A DNA stretch of 64,000 nt from Pandoraea capi (GCF_902459735.1 NZ_CABPRV010000011.1:124001-188000); one strand, 5' to 3'. Numbered from the stretch's first letter, positions 49,441 to 59,665 are shown. Notes: generated by a model from the sequence alone, not told the origin. Numbers and translations are program-made.

Positions 49441-49869
49441 TTAGGCACTCGCGACCGACAATTCCAGTCGTTTGCCGAGCGCGGCAAGCGCCGAGGCGAT
49501 GGTGTCGATTTTGGTCACGTGTGAAATGTCCATGATGCGATTCACGTCTTGCGGGCGTGTATGCAAACGTCGAGCCAGTTCGGACGGCGTTACGCCCTGA
49601 GAAAGCATTTCGTTCAACAGCAACACTTTGGCCGACAGACTGGCCGATAGCTCAATCAGGTCTTGCCCCCGCCGCGCCTTTGAAGGTGCTGGCACAGGGC
49701 GTTTGTCTTCGAAATAAAAATCCATCGCCGTAGCCAGTGCATCGGCGGCTTCCGCTAGCGCGTCCTCACGCGTATCTCCTTGCGTGATGGCTTCCGGAAT
49801 ATCGACGAATGTCACGACGAAACCACCATCGTCCTTGTCGGGAGTGAGCGTTACCGGATATCTCAACAT
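49441..49869 (-). CDS. hicB: HicB-type antitoxin with HTH domain
   Basis: A 142-residue antitoxin. The N-terminal partial RNase-H-like HicB domain reads RYPVTLTPDKDDGGFVVTFVDIPEAITQGDTREDALAEAADAL; the C-terminal XRE-type HTH (about 93-132: TPSELARRLHTRPQDVNRIMD) can repress its own promoter. I chose the ATG at 49869 behind GGAGAG. It is encoded 62 bases downstream of the toxin gene, in the toxin-first order of hicAB. It lies at the join of the fli and flg blocks, on the opposite strand from fliR. Confidence 0.92.
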   Translation of the reverse strand: MLRYPVTLTPDKDDGGFVVTFVDIPEAITQGDTREDALAEAADALATAMDFYFEDKRPVPAPSKARRGQDLIELSASLSAKVLLLNEMLSQGVTPSELARRLHTRPQDVNRIMDISHVTKIDTIASALAALGKRLELSVASA

Positions 49870-49931
49870 TTTTCTCTCCATGTGCGGGGGGCGGCGGCGA
49901 GCGGAGGGAAGGCCCCTTCCGGGGCCTCCCC

Positions 49932-50108
49932 TCATTTCAAGTTCAATTGCTTCAGAATCGCCTGCCGGGTGCCCTCTTTCAGTTCCTTGCTGGGGTGCCT
50001 CGGCAGGGTTGTTTGCTTGCCGTTCAGGTAGACCTTCGTATGGCGATCGCCTTCTACAAAGGTGGCCCCCTGCCCAACTAGCCAACGCTTGAATTCGCTC
50101 TGTTTCAC
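49932..50108 (-). CDS. hicA: HicA-type mRNA interferase toxin
   Basis: A 58-residue dsRBD-like toxin that cleaves mRNA independently of ribosome position. Sequence: MKQSEFKRWLVGQGATFVEG, with the catalytic histidine His23 in GDRHTKVYL, then LPRHPSKELKEGTRQAILKQL. The GTG start at 50108 follows GGGGAGG; a longer in-frame start at 50138 is less likely. The length matches HicA (about 58-60). Confidence 0.92.
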   Translation of the reverse strand: MKQSEFKRWLVGQGATFVEGDRHTKVYLNGKQTTLPRHPSKELKEGTRQAILKQLNLK

Positions 50109-50140
50109 TACCTCCCCTGTCCGATCAACATTCGACAATG

Positions 50141-50191
50141 ATAAGCAAAAATGTTTATTTCAAGGGAGTTTATTTAAACAATTTTGCTTAT
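50141..50191. promoter_or_regulatory. Inverted repeat, probable HicB operator in hicAB promoter
   Basis: ATAAGCAAAAT (50141-50151) and ATTTTGCTTAT (50181-50191) are perfect 11-bp inverted repeats, centres 40 bases apart, in a strongly AT-rich stretch that contrasts with the GC-rich window. A half-palindrome GTTTA-TT-TAAAC lies between (50168-50179). It stands 33 bases ahead of hicA. The precise -10/-35 are not clear. Confidence 0.65.
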
Positions 50192-50332
50192 TTAAGAATC
50201 AGCCTATCCAATGATGGCCACGTCTTCGACCTATCGGCGAGCGAAGGCCTGCTCAACGCTCAAGCGATTGATTGCGCGGGGAAGACGGCAACCGGAATCG
50301 CCTAGATCTTTCATAGGCCTCAAGAATGCACA

Positions 50333-50358
50333 AAGCCCACAGACAATGCTGTGGGCTT
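50333..50358 (-). terminator. Rho-independent terminator after flgL
   Basis: Minus-strand GCCCACAG CATTGT CTGTGGGC followed by TTTGTG, 56 bases past the flgL stop. The stretch 50195-50332 holds no gene that I can support. Confidence 0.7.
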
Positions 50359-50413
50359 CGTCGACATTCCGGCCACCCGCGCGGGTGGCCTGTCCATCAT
50401 TGCAGCAGCTGGA

Positions 50414-51649
50414 TCAGAGCAGGCTGAACAGCGACAGCTTCTGCGTCTGAATGAAGGTCTGCTGCGAGGCTTGCAGCGACGCCTGCTGCTGCGCGAACTG
50501 GCTCGTCGCCGAGATGATGTCCACGTCGAGCAGATCCTGCAACTGCGACGTGTACGCCAGATCGTTGGCGCTGCCGATGTCGTTGAGCGTCGACACCTCG
50601 TTCATGCGCGAGCCGACCGTCGTGCGCACCGTCGTCACGTTGTCGTAGCTGTTGCTGAACATCTGGTTGAACGTGGTCAGCGCGTTCGTCATGTTGGCCG
50701 AGCCCGACGGACCCTGCGCGCTGATCGGCGTCTTGAGCGTGTTGATCAGGGCTTGCAGGTTGTCAAACACGTTCGTGCTGGACTTGCCCGGCGGATCCAC
50801 CTTGAAGGTGTCGCCGTTGCCGGGGTCGCCCGTGAACGTCACCGATTTGCCGGCGAACGTGATCGGCTGGCCCGACGTGTACGCGCCCGTGACGTCCGGT
50901 ACGGTCGTGTCCGTCAGGTCCTTGACGGTGTAGTTAGTGGTCGGCGGCGTGGTCGTGTTGTCGATCGCGAAGTTGATCGAGAACTGATGGTTGGCGCCCG
51001 CATTGGTCACGTCGGTCGTCGAGACCGGCGTGTACGTCGCCGTGCCCGTGTTCGACAGACTGCCGCTGATCACCGTGCTCGCCGTGGCCGGCTGGATCGC
51101 CTGGAAGATGTTCGAGCCGATGTCGTTGATCGGGATCTGACGGTTCGGGCCGACCTGGACATACCGGATACCCGTGTCGCCCGCATAGCTCGCGCCGGTC
51201 GGCGTGGCGACGTAGGCCGCCGAGTTGCCCATGAAGCCCGAGAACAGGTACTGGCCGTTCGCGTCGGTCGTGTTGGCGAGCGAGAGCAACTGCTGGAAGC
51301 TCGATTGCAGATCGGTCGCGATCGCCGAGCGATCGTTGTCGTTGAGCGAGGCGCTACCGGCCGCCACGACTTGCGACATGACGTGCTGCAACGTGTTGAC
51401 GATGCTGCCGAAGGTCTGGTCTTCGAGCTGGAACGCCGTCGTCGCCGAATTGCGGTTCGTCGCGTACTGCGCGTTCATGTCCTTGTCCTGCGACACGGCC
51501 ACGGCCTGCGCCGACGCGAGCGGATCGTCGCTCGGCGTGGTCACGCGCTTGCCCGACGAGAGCTGCGCCTGCGTGTTGAGCAGATCGGAAGTGTTGCGGC
51601 TCATGGCCGACGCTCCCTGATCGAAAATCATGCTGGTGCTGATGCGCAT
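50414..51649 (-). CDS. flgL: Hook-filament junction protein FlgL (HAP3)
   Basis: A 411-residue flagellin-like adaptor between hook and filament. The N-terminus MRISTSMIFDQGASAMSRNTSDLLNTQAQLSSGKRVTTPSDDPLASAQAV and C-terminus (LDVDIISATSQFAQQQASLQASQQTFIQTQKLSLFSLL) are the conserved coiled-coil ends. It lies 18 bases behind flgK, at the end of the long minus-strand flg block. Confidence 0.97.
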   Translation of the reverse strand: MRISTSMIFDQGASAMSRNTSDLLNTQAQLSSGKRVTTPSDDPLASAQAVAVSQDKDMNAQYATNRNSATTAFQLEDQTFGSIVNTLQHVMSQVVAAGSASLNDNDRSAIATDLQSSFQQLLSLANTTDANGQYLFSGFMGNSAAYVATPTGASYAGDTGIRYVQVGPNRQIPINDIGSNIFQAIQPATASTVISGSLSNTGTATYTPVSTTDVTNAGANHQFSINFAIDNTTTPPTTNYTVKDLTDTTVPDVTGAYTSGQPITFAGKSVTFTGDPGNGDTFKVDPPGKSSTNVFDNLQALINTLKTPISAQGPSGSANMTNALTTFNQMFSNSYDNVTTVRTTVGSRMNEVSTLNDIGSANDLAYTSQLQDLLDVDIISATSQFAQQQASLQASQQTFIQTQKLSLFSLL

Positions 51650-51667
51650 TTTGTCGTCTCCTCAGCC

Positions 51668-53656
51668 TTAGTTGACCATCTGCAGAATCGTGTCGAACAG
51701 CTGCGACGCGGTCTGGATGACCTTCGAGTTGGCCTGATAGAGCTGTTGGAACTTGATCAGGTTGGCGGCTTCTTCGTCAAGGCTTACGCCGGAATTGGAC
51801 TGCTGGGCGGTCTGCGCCTGCTGGAGCAGCGTTTGCTGCGCAGCGCTCGTCGCCTTGTACGTGTTCGTGGTGGAACCGACAAACGAGACCAGATTGGCGT
51901 AGGCGCTGGCGTAGCTGTCCTTGCCGCCGACCTTGGTCTTGTCGTTTTGCAGGGCCGAGAGCGCCAGCCCGTTGCGGTTGTCCGTCGTCGCCCCCGAGGC
52001 GTTCGGGGCAATGGTCAGCTTGTCGCCGTCTGCCGGGGTGCCGCTCACGTTCACGGTCATGCCGCCGAGCGTGATCTTCGCGCCGCTCGTGGCGTCGTAA
52101 GGCACCGTGTCGCCCGCAGCGTAGGTCGTCGTGGTGCCGTTCACGGTCACCGTCATCGGCGACGGCGCCAACAGCGTGATCGCTCCCGTCGTCGCGTTCT
52201 TGCTGAACGTGAACGTGACGGGCGACGTCAGCGGTGCGGCCAGATAGTTGGCATCGACCGTGCCCTGATCGGTCTTGAGCGAACCGGTGTTGGTCGACGG
52301 CGTGGACGCGAGAATCGGTGCGGCCAGCGCAATCTTGCCCGGGTCAGTGATCGCCACGCCGATGTTGCCGGCGGCGTTGCGCGTCGGCTCGATGGTGAAG
52401 CTGTCGCCGGCCACCATGTTGCCGACCGTGACGTTGAAGCCGTCGTCGAACGTCTTGCCGCCGCTGTCCGTGAAGGTCAGCGGAGCACCCGGCGTGGCGG
52501 GGGCCGGTGCAGTCCACTTCGCGCCGTCCGTCTGGCGGGTCATGGTGTAGTTCGTGCCGTCGTACGTCACCGTGTAGTCGCTGGCCGTGACCTTCGACGC
52601 GTCGGTGATCTTCGAATTGAGTACGGCGTTATTCGAGTTATTCGCGTTGGCGACGATGGTCGGGTTCGGCACGGTAAAGACATTGCCGCCGAGCTGGCCG
52701 TAGAGGTCGAGCCCCAACTGGTTCTGCGCGTTGAACGTGCCGGCGAGCGACAGGCCGATCTGGCCGAGCGAGTTCTGGGCCTGCGTCAGCGCGCCGCTGC
52801 GGAACGACAGCAGGCCGGCGAGCGAGCCGCCGGTAATCGACGATTCCGGCACCGGCACCTTCGTGCCGCTGGGCGTGACGTACGCGATGGTGAGTTCCGA
52901 CGGGTCGTTGGTCGACGCCATCGTCGTGAGCTGGTACGCGGAATTGCCCGTCACGAGCGACTGGCCGTTACCGACATAGACGTTGTACGTGCCGTCTTGC
53001 GCCTTGACCACGTTGGTCTGGATGATGGCGTTGAGCTGGGAGACGGCCAGATCGCGCTGGTCGAGCAGGTCGTTCGGCGTGGCGCCGCCGCCATTGGCCT
53101 GCGCCTGCACGATGGCGTCGTTGAGCTCGGCGATCTGCTTGGCGTAGACGTTGATCTGGTCGGTCGACTGGGCAATGCTGGCGTTCGTGCTGCTGCGCAG
53201 GGTGGACAGCGTGCCCGAGAGCGACTGGAACATGCTGGCGAGCGTCTGTGCCGACGACACGACCGTCGCGCGCGTTGCCGAGTTGGCCGGGGCCGACACG
53301 ATGTTCTGCAAGTTCGTGAAGAACTGGCTCATCGTGGCCGAAAGACCGGTCGTCGAGCTGCCCAGCGCGTTGTTGATCTGCGAGATCTGCTGGTAGTACG
53401 TATTGAGCTGGCTGTACTGGGTTTGCGCCTGGTTCGTCTGGTTCGACAGGAACTGGCTATACACGCGCGAGACGTCGTTGACCAGCACGCCCGAGCCCAG
53501 ATAGCCGACACCGGCGTACTGGCTGGCCGCCTGAGAGTAGTCGACGATCTGACGGTTATAGCCGGCCGTGCCCGAGTTGGCGACGTTGTTGCCGGTGGTG
53601 CTGAGGGCGAACTGGGCGGCGTTCAGCCCGCTCATGCCAATATTGATTAGGCTCAT
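51668..53656 (-). CDS. flgK: Hook-associated protein FlgK (HAP1)
   Basis: A 662-residue first junction protein. The N-terminus MSLINIGMSGLNAAQFALSTTGNNVANSGTAGYNRQ carries the rod/hook motif ANS-type; the C-terminus has GVSLDEEAANLIKFQQLYQANSKVIQTASQLFDTILQMVN. I chose the ATG at 53656; a longer frame begins at 53710 but the family starts with MSLIN. The 227-base gap to flgJ may hold a promoter for flgKL, not clear by eye. Confidence 0.97.
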   Translation of the reverse strand: MSLINIGMSGLNAAQFALSTTGNNVANSGTAGYNRQIVDYSQAASQYAGVGYLGSGVLVNDVSRVYSQFLSNQTNQAQTQYSQLNTYYQQISQINNALGSSTTGLSATMSQFFTNLQNIVSAPANSATRATVVSSAQTLASMFQSLSGTLSTLRSSTNASIAQSTDQINVYAKQIAELNDAIVQAQANGGGATPNDLLDQRDLAVSQLNAIIQTNVVKAQDGTYNVYVGNGQSLVTGNSAYQLTTMASTNDPSELTIAYVTPSGTKVPVPESSITGGSLAGLLSFRSGALTQAQNSLGQIGLSLAGTFNAQNQLGLDLYGQLGGNVFTVPNPTIVANANNSNNAVLNSKITDASKVTASDYTVTYDGTNYTMTRQTDGAKWTAPAPATPGAPLTFTDSGGKTFDDGFNVTVGNMVAGDSFTIEPTRNAAGNIGVAITDPGKIALAAPILASTPSTNTGSLKTDQGTVDANYLAAPLTSPVTFTFSKNATTGAITLLAPSPMTVTVNGTTTTYAAGDTVPYDATSGAKITLGGMTVNVSGTPADGDKLTIAPNASGATTDNRNGLALSALQNDKTKVGGKDSYASAYANLVSFVGSTTNTYKATSAAQQTLLQQAQTAQQSNSGVSLDEEAANLIKFQQLYQANSKVIQTASQLFDTILQMVN

Positions 53657-53883
53657 GATCTCGCGGCTTGAGTTGGGGGCGCGCCCTGCGGCAAAAAGTC
53701 CGATGCGCACCGTTACCGATGTGTTTACGGCAGCCCGGCGACAAAATTGAGGCCGTCGCCTGGCTTGTTTTCGTCCCGTTTTCCGTCAGCTTCCGGCGGG
53801 AACCCGCGCCATCCCCGGCAGATCCCGTTGATCCTTCTGGTCCCGCCAGTCCTGCCCCCACGCCACCCGGCGCGGCCTCACCC

Positions 53884-54771
53884 TCAGGTGAAGTGCTTCA
53901 TGACCTTCATCAGCTTGTTGGCGTACTGCGGATCGGTCGCGTAGCCGGCCCGTTGCAGATTGTTGGCAAAGCTGGCGGCGTCGTTGGCGCTCGCCACGAC
54001 CGACGAGTAACGCGGGTTGTTCGAAATCAGGTTGGCGTAGTCGGCGAACGCCTCGTCGTACGAGCCGTAGGCGCGGAACTTGGCCATGACCTTGCGCGGC
54101 TGGCCGTTCACGTACTCGGTCGTCGCCACTTCCACGGTCGGGCCGTTCCAGTTCTTGCCCGCCTTGATACCGAACACGTTATGGCTGGTGCTACCGTCCG
54201 CACGACGGATCTCGCGCTTGCCCCAGCCGGACTCCAGCGCCGCCTGACTCAGCATGAAACGCGCCGGAATACCGCTGTTCGCGCTGGCGTTCTGTGCCGC
54301 GCTGGCCATACGGTCGACGAACTCGCCGGCGGCTGCCGGGGCGCCGTCGGCCACGCCGATCGCATCCGCCGCGTTGTAGGCACGACCGGCCAGCGACTGC
54401 TGACGGCCCGTGGCCGCCGGCGGCAGCGTGGTACCCGTCTTGGCAAGCTGCTTGAGCATGAGGTCGGCCAGACCGATGCCCTTGTGCGACGCCAACTGCT
54501 GCGCGAGCTGATCGTCGAGCATGCCGTTGAACATCTTTTCCTGATCGCTGCCGAGCAGGCCGCCGGACATGGTGGCGTCGCGCATGCTCTTGACCATCAT
54601 CTGCGTGAAGACGGCCTCGAACTGCTTGGCCGCCTGCTGCGTGGCCTGCGGCGTTTGCTGGTGCGCAGCGGCACGCAGGGCCGTGAGCCCTTGCATTTCG
54701 TAGGCTGCGCGTTGCGTCAGATCGGGCAGGTTGTTGCCTGCCGCACCGGTCAGGCGGTTGCCGTCGGCCAT
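53884..54771 (-). CDS. flgJ: Flagellar rod cap/muramidase FlgJ
   Basis: A 295-residue bifunctional protein. The N-terminal rod-binding domain (QAAKQFEAVFTQMMVKSMRDAT ... MFNGMLDDQLAQQLA) caps the growing rod; the C-terminal glucosaminidase-type domain digests peptidoglycan (SQAALESGWGKREIR with probable catalytic Glu180, FGIKAGKNWNG, AKFRAYGSYDEAFADYANLI). The start lies 1 base after the flgI stop region, so it is coupled. Confidence 0.97.
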   Translation of the reverse strand: MADGNRLTGAAGNNLPDLTQRAAYEMQGLTALRAAAHQQTPQATQQAAKQFEAVFTQMMVKSMRDATMSGGLLGSDQEKMFNGMLDDQLAQQLASHKGIGLADLMLKQLAKTGTTLPPAATGRQQSLAGRAYNAADAIGVADGAPAAAGEFVDRMASAAQNASANSGIPARFMLSQAALESGWGKREIRRADGSTSHNVFGIKAGKNWNGPTVEVATTEYVNGQPRKVMAKFRAYGSYDEAFADYANLISNNPRYSSVVASANDAASFANNLQRAGYATDPQYANKLMKVMKHFT

Positions 54772-54772
54772 A

Positions 54773-55972
54773 TCAGATGATCTCCAGATCGGCGCGCAGG
54801 GCGCCCGAGGCCTTCATGGCCTGCAGAATCGACATCAGGTCTGCCGGACTCGCGCCCAGCGAGTTCAGCGCCTTGACGACGTCGGCGAGGTTGGCGCCCG
54901 CTTTGACCATCTTGAGCGCGTTGCTCTCCTGTTGGACGGAGATTTGCGAATTCGGGGCCACGACCGTCTGACCGCCCGAGAACGGCGCCGGCTGGCTCAC
55001 ATTGTTCTGGGTATCGATGACGACCGACAGGTTGCCGTGCGCCACGGCGCATTGCTGGATCGTCACGTTCTGGTTCATCACCACCGAACCGGTACGGGCG
55101 TTGATGATGACGCGTGCGGCCGTGTTGTCCGGGCGCACTTCCAGACTTTCGAGCTGCGCGAGGAATTGCACGCGCGACGACGGATCGGTCGGCGTGCGCA
55201 ACAGGATCACGCGGCCGTCGAGCGCCTGCGCCGTGCCGTAGCCAAAGCGCCGGTTCACGGCATCGACCACGCGCTGCGCGGTCGAGAAGTCGGTGGCGTT
55301 GAGCTCCATCTGCACGGTGCCCGGCTGGCCGCCCATGGCGGTCGGCACGGCCCGCTCGACGATGGCCCCGCTCGGAATCCGGCCCGAGGCCAGTTGGTTG
55401 ATGGTCACGCTCGACCCATTGGCCGATGCGCCCGCGCCGCCGATCAGCAGGTTGCCTTGCGCCAGCGCGTAGACCTGCCCGTCCGGGCCCTTGAGCGGCG
55501 TCATCAGCAGCGTGCCCCCGCGCAGGCTCTTGGCGTTACCCATCGACGAGACCACCACGTCGATCGCCTGACCGGGACGCGTGAATGCCGGCAACGTGGC
55601 CGTCACCATCACGGCGGCCACGTTCTTCAACTGCATGTTGGTGCCGGGCGCGACGGTAATCCCCAACTGCGAGAGCATGTTCGTCATGCTCTGCACCGTG
55701 AACGGCGTCTGGGTCGTCTGGTCGCCCGAGTTGTCGAGACCGGCGACGAGGCCGTAGCCGATCAACTGGTTGTCGCGCACGCCCTGAATCGACGCCAGTT
55801 CCTTGAGACGCTCGGCATGCGCCACGCCGGGTGCGAGCATGGCGGCTGCACCGGCCACGCTCACGGCTGCCGCCACGGCCAGCGTGCAGACGCTGCGGCC
55901 AAGCGATTGGCGCGACTGACGCAGAGGGCGAAGGTTGGGCGCGCGGCGCGACGGGAACGGCATGATCGACAT
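54773..55972 (-). CDS. flgI: Flagellar P-ring protein FlgI
   Basis: A 399-residue periplasmic ring subunit around the rod in the peptidoglycan. The signal peptide ends near GVAHA (about residue 53), then [33 protein letters not shown]. The ending contains [37 protein letters not shown], typical of FlgI. The ATG at 55972 shares a base with the flgH stop (TGATG); a second ATG at 55963 is possible. Confidence 0.98.
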   Translation of the reverse strand: MSIMPFPSRRAPNLRPLRQSRQSLGRSVCTLAVAAAVSVAGAAAMLAPGVAHAERLKELASIQGVRDNQLIGYGLVAGLDNSGDQTTQTPFTVQSMTNMLSQLGITVAPGTNMQLKNVAAVMVTATLPAFTRPGQAIDVVVSSMGNAKSLRGGTLLMTPLKGPDGQVYALAQGNLLIGGAGASANGSSVTINQLASGRIPSGAIVERAVPTAMGGQPGTVQMELNATDFSTAQRVVDAVNRRFGYGTAQALDGRVILLRTPTDPSSRVQFLAQLESLEVRPDNTAARVIINARTGSVVMNQNVTIQQCAVAHGNLSVVIDTQNNVSQPAPFSGGQTVVAPNSQISVQQESNALKMVKAGANLADVVKALNSLGASPADLMSILQAMKASGALRADLEII

Positions 55973-56697
55973 CAGAAGGGCGAAACGTTAAGGAAGAAGC
56001 GTTGCAGCCAGCCCATGGTTTCGGCTTCGTTGATGTAGCCCTTGCCACGGTATTCGATGCGCGCATCGGCCACCTGCGTCGAAGGCACGGTATTCGCGCC
56101 CGAAATCGTCTGCGGGCTGACGATGCCCGAAAACTTGATGTACTCCGTGCCCTGGTTGATGGCGATCTGCTTTTCCCCGGCGACCGCAAGGTTGCCGTTG
56201 GACAGCACTTCCATCACGGTCACGGTGATCTGACCGGAGAACACGTTGTTGGCGTTGGCCGCGCCCTTGGCGTCGAACTTGTTCGCGCCACTGGCGTCGA
56301 GCCCCTGATTGTTGAGCACGCCGCCGATCACACCGGGCGTCTGGTTCAGCGTCAGCGTGCCGCTGCCGGCGCGCGTGGTGTTGGCCGCCGAGTTCTTGCT
56401 CGCCGCCGTGTTTTCGTTGATGACGATCGTGAGGATGTCGCCCACGTTACGCGGACGGCGATCCTCGAACAGCGGACGGTTCGAGTACAGCGGACGGTAG
56501 ATCGAGCCTTCCGGATCGGCCGCCACCGGCGGGGGCGGCGGACGCGTGGTCGTCGGTCCGTTGACGACCGGCTCCTGCGGCACGTAGGCGCAGCCCGCGA
56601 GACCGGTCAACGCAGTGGCGGCCACGAGCGCAAGAAACCGCGCGAGGCCTGCGCTGCGTTGCTTTTCGGTCTTTCGTGCGGACATATCGACGTTCAT
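55972..56697 (-). CDS. flgH: Flagellar L-ring lipoprotein FlgH
   Basis: The canonical outer-membrane ring subunit. The lipobox is LAGC, then a Pro-rich lead and [70 protein letters not shown], and the ending [20 protein letters not shown]. Start choice: the ATG at 56697 (241 residues, Cys36) or at 56685 (Cys32); both give the same mature protein. A diverged paralogue lies at 16460-17224. Confidence 0.97.
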   Translation of the reverse strand: MNVDMSARKTEKQRSAGLARFLALVAATALTGLAGCAYVPQEPVVNGPTTTRPPPPPVAADPEGSIYRPLYSNRPLFEDRRPRNVGDILTIVINENTAASKNSAANTTRAGSGTLTLNQTPGVIGGVLNNQGLDASGANKFDAKGAANANNVFSGQITVTVMEVLSNGNLAVAGEKQIAINQGTEYIKFSGIVSPQTISGANTVPSTQVADARIEYRGKGYINEAETMGWLQRFFLNVSPF

Positions 56698-56767
56698 TCC
56701 CAAGTACTGACTACGTTTGCGGCGCAATGACGCGGTGGTGCAATGGCCCGGCATGCCGGGCCGCAGC

Positions 56768-57550
56768 TTACATCTGCGTCAGACGTTGCAGCATCTGGTC
56801 GGATGCCGTCACGGCCTTCGAGTTGATTTCGTAGGCGCGCTGCGCGGAAATCATGTTCACGAGCTCTTCGACCACGTTCACGTTCGACGTTTCGACGTAG
56901 TTCTGGTTGAGCACGCCCGCGCCGTTGGTACCCGGTTGCGCCACGTTCGGCGCGCCCGAGGCCGCCGTCTCGGCGTACAGGTTCTCGCCCATGCTTTGCA
57001 GGCCGGCGTTGTTGATGAACGTGGCGAGCTGGAACGTACCGATCTGCACGTTGGCCGTGTTGCCCGGCTGCGTGACCGACACCGTACCGTCGCGCGCGAT
57101 GGTCAGCGACAGCGCGTTGGCGGGAATCGTGATCGCCGGCTGAATCGGATAGCCCGACGCCGTCACGAGCTGGCCGTTGTTGTCGACCTGGAACGAGCCG
57201 TCGCGCGTGTAGGCGGTCGTGCCGTCCGGCATGAGCACCTGGAAGAAGCCGTCGCCGTTGATGGCCACGTCCTTCGCGTTGTTCGTCGACGTCAGGTTGC
57301 CCTGCGTGAAGATGCGCTCGGTCGCGGCCGGACGCACACCCGTGCCCAGTTGCAGGCCCGACGGCAGCAGCGTCTGTTGCGACGACTGCGCGCCCGGCTG
57401 GCGGATCGTCTGATACAGCAGGTCCTCGAACACCGCGCGGCCTTTCTTGAAGCCGTTCGTGCTGGTGTTGGCGAGGTTGTTCGAAATCACGTCCATGTTC
57501 GTCTGCTGGGCATTCATGCCGGTGGCAGCGATGTAGAGCGAACGGATCAT
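56768..57550 (-). CDS. flgG: Distal rod protein FlgG
   Basis: A 260-residue rod subunit. The N-terminus [56 protein letters not shown] and C-terminus [35 protein letters not shown] are the family hallmarks. GGGGAGAAA precedes the ATG. Between flgF and flgH. Confidence 0.98.
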   Translation of the reverse strand: MIRSLYIAATGMNAQQTNMDVISNNLANTSTNGFKKGRAVFEDLLYQTIRQPGAQSSQQTLLPSGLQLGTGVRPAATERIFTQGNLTSTNNAKDVAINGDGFFQVLMPDGTTAYTRDGSFQVDNNGQLVTASGYPIQPAITIPANALSLTIARDGTVSVTQPGNTANVQIGTFQLATFINNAGLQSMGENLYAETAASGAPNVAQPGTNGAGVLNQNYVETSNVNVVEELVNMISAQRAYEINSKAVTASDQMLQRLTQM

Positions 57551-57622
57551 TGGATGTTTCTCCCCGTGTACGGTGGCGGTGCGCGTTCTCGCCGCTGGCG
57601 AGTCCTGTGCATCCGACGCCGG

Positions 57623-58366
57623 TTAGCTGAAGTTCAGCAACTGGTTGGCGGATTGTTCGTTGGTATCGGCCGTCTGCAGCATCTTCATCTGCATCTCGAA
57701 GGCCCGCGACTGCGAAATCATGTTCACGAGACCGCTCACCGGATTGACGTTGCTGGTCTCGATCGAGCCCGCGACCACCACGACATTCGGATCGACCTGC
57801 GCCGGTGCGTTATTGGCCTGACGGAACAGCCCGTCGTCACCGCGCACCAGATTGCCTTCCGGCGGATTGACCAGCTTCAACTGCCCCATCACGGCGATGG
57901 AGTTGGGCGGGTCGCCCTGCCCCAGCGCCGAGATCGTGCCGTCGGTGCCCACGGTCACCGACGCGCCCGGCGGCACCGCCGCAGGCCCGGCGTCGGTCAT
58001 GACCGGCAGTCCGTGCAACGTGATCTGGCCGTCAGCCGTCATTTCGAGGTTGCCGCCACGGGTGTAGGCTTCGCGGCCCTGCGCGTCGCGCACGGCCAGC
58101 CAGCCCTGTCCCTGAATCGCCACGTCGAGCGCGCGACCGGTCTGCTGCATGGCGCCGGGCGTGAAATCGGTGCCCGGCGTAGACGTCGTAACGAACGTGC
58201 GCGTACCCGTCGAGCCGTCGGCGGCGCGCACCGGCGCCTGACGAAACGCCGAGAGCTGGGCGCGGAAGCCCGGCGTCGAGACGTTCGCCAGATTGTTGGC
58301 GGTGGTCGATTGCTGCTCCATCGCCTGCTTCGCACCGGTCATGGCCACATAGATCAGACGATCCAT
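57623..58366 (-). CDS. flgF: Proximal rod protein FlgF
   Basis: A 247-residue rod subunit: MDRLIYVAMTGAKQAMEQQSTTANNLANVSTPGFRAQLSAFRQAP at the N-terminus, SNVNPVSGLVNMISQSRAFEMQMKMLQTADTNEQSANQLLNFS at the C-terminus. AGGAGGGG ribosome site. Confidence 0.98.
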   Translation of the reverse strand: MDRLIYVAMTGAKQAMEQQSTTANNLANVSTPGFRAQLSAFRQAPVRAADGSTGTRTFVTTSTPGTDFTPGAMQQTGRALDVAIQGQGWLAVRDAQGREAYTRGGNLEMTADGQITLHGLPVMTDAGPAAVPPGASVTVGTDGTISALGQGDPPNSIAVMGQLKLVNPPEGNLVRGDDGLFRQANNAPAQVDPNVVVVAGSIETSNVNPVSGLVNMISQSRAFEMQMKMLQTADTNEQSANQLLNFS

Positions 58367-58408
58367 CGACGCCCCTCCTGCAAGTTACGCATACGCGCTC
58401 GCTCCGTC

Positions 58409-59665
58409 TTACAGGTTGACCATCGTCTGCATCAACTGGTCTTCCGTCTTGATCGTCTGCGCGTTCGCCTGATAGTTGCGCTGCGCGGTGATCATGTGGA
58501 CCAGTTCGGCCGTCAGGTCGACGTTCGAGGCTTCGACGGCGCCCGCCTGAAGCTTGCCGAGGTTCGTGCCGCCCGGCACGCCCACGATCGGAATGCCCGA
58601 GGCAGCCGATTCCGACCAGAGGTTGTTGCCCAGCGGGATCAGGCCGTTCACGTTGTTGAAGTTCGCCAGCGCGACCTGACCAAGCACCATCGACTGCGTG
58701 TTCGAGTACGTACCGACGATGGTGCCGTCGGCGTTGAACGTGAAGCCGGTCAGGCGACCCGACGAGTAACCGTCCTGCGTGAGCGTGTTCGGCGTGTAGC
58801 TGTTACCGAACTGCGTGGTACCCGTGAGGTTCAGCGTCAGGTTGCCCTGTGCCGCGCCGTTGCCGTAGGTGATCGTCGGCAGGGTGATCGGGCCGGTCAC
58901 GGTAGCGCCGGTCGAGTCCGTCTGCGAGATCAGGCTACCCGACGAGTTGAACGTCAGCGTGCCGATCGGGCCGGCACCAACCTGTGTCGTGCCGTCGACC
59001 GAGGCGTACACGGTCCACGTGGCGTTGTTGGTCGTGGCGTCGACGCTCGTCTTCTTGAAGTACAGGTTGACGTCGTGCGAATTGCCCAGCGAGTCGTAGA
59101 CCTTGAGCGACGTGGCGTTGGTGTACGAGTTCGGATCGGTGATCGAGAACGGCGTGGTGTTGATGGCGCTACGCGAGTCGAGGTTGAACTGACCTGTGAT
59201 CTTCTTGGTGGCCGTCGGGGCCAGATCGCCCGTCGGGATTTGCAGATCGACCGGCGAGACGCTGTTGATGATGCCGTTCGGGCCGGCCAGATAACCGGTC
59301 AGGTGATCGCCGTTCGAATCGACGATGAAGCCGTTCTTGTCGAGCGAGAACTGGCCGTTGCGCGTGTAGGCGATGGTGCCGTTGTTCGACACGCGGAAGA
59401 AGCCGTTACCCGAGATCGCCAGGTCGAGCTGACGGTTCGTGACCGTGATGTCGCCCTGCGTGAATTGCTGCGCGATCGCTGCCACACGCGTACCGATACC
59501 GACGGTGTTGTTCCCCGCGCCGAACAGCGAGTTCGCGTAGATGTCGGCGAATTGCGCCTGACCCTGCTTGAAGCCGACAGTGGCCGCGTTGGCAACGTTG
59601 TTGCCGATGACGTCCAGGTCCTTGGAAGCGGCGTTCAGGCCGCTCAATCCGGTCGAAAAGGCCAT
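58409..59665 (-). CDS. flgE: Flagellar hook protein FlgE
   Basis: A 418-residue hook subunit. The ends are conserved (MAFSTGLSGLNAASKDLDVIGNNVANAATVGFKQGQAQF ... NVDLTAELVHMITAQRNYQANAQTIKTEDQLMQTMVNL); the centre has VYDSLGNSHDVNLYFKKT. AGGAGTAAC precedes the ATG. Confidence 0.98.
   Translation of the reverse strand: MAFSTGLSGLNAASKDLDVIGNNVANAATVGFKQGQAQFADIYANSLFGAGNNTVGIGTRVAAIAQQFTQGDITVTNRQLDLAISGNGFFRVSNNGTIAYTRNGQFSLDKNGFIVDSNGDHLTGYLAGPNGIINSVSPVDLQIPTGDLAPTATKKITGQFNLDSRSAINTTPFSITDPNSYTNATSLKVYDSLGNSHDVNLYFKKTSVDATTNNATWTVYASVDGTTQVGAGPIGTLTFNSSGSLISQTDSTGATVTGPITLPTITYGNGAAQGNLTLNLTGTTQFGNSYTPNTLTQDGYSSGRLTGFTFNADGTIVGTYSNTQSMVLGQVALANFNNVNGLIPLGNNLWSESAASGIPIVGVPGGTNLGKLQAGAVEASNVDLTAELVHMITAQRNYQANAQTIKTEDQLMQTMVNL

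Noticed and set aside
50351-53650. Very long open plus-strand frame (about 1,100 codons) opposite flgL and flgK
   Set aside because: Shadow of GC-rich genes on the other strand; Arg/His-rich, no domain, and the minus-strand genes are unmistakable. The similar long frame at 56717-59719 is rejected for the same reason.
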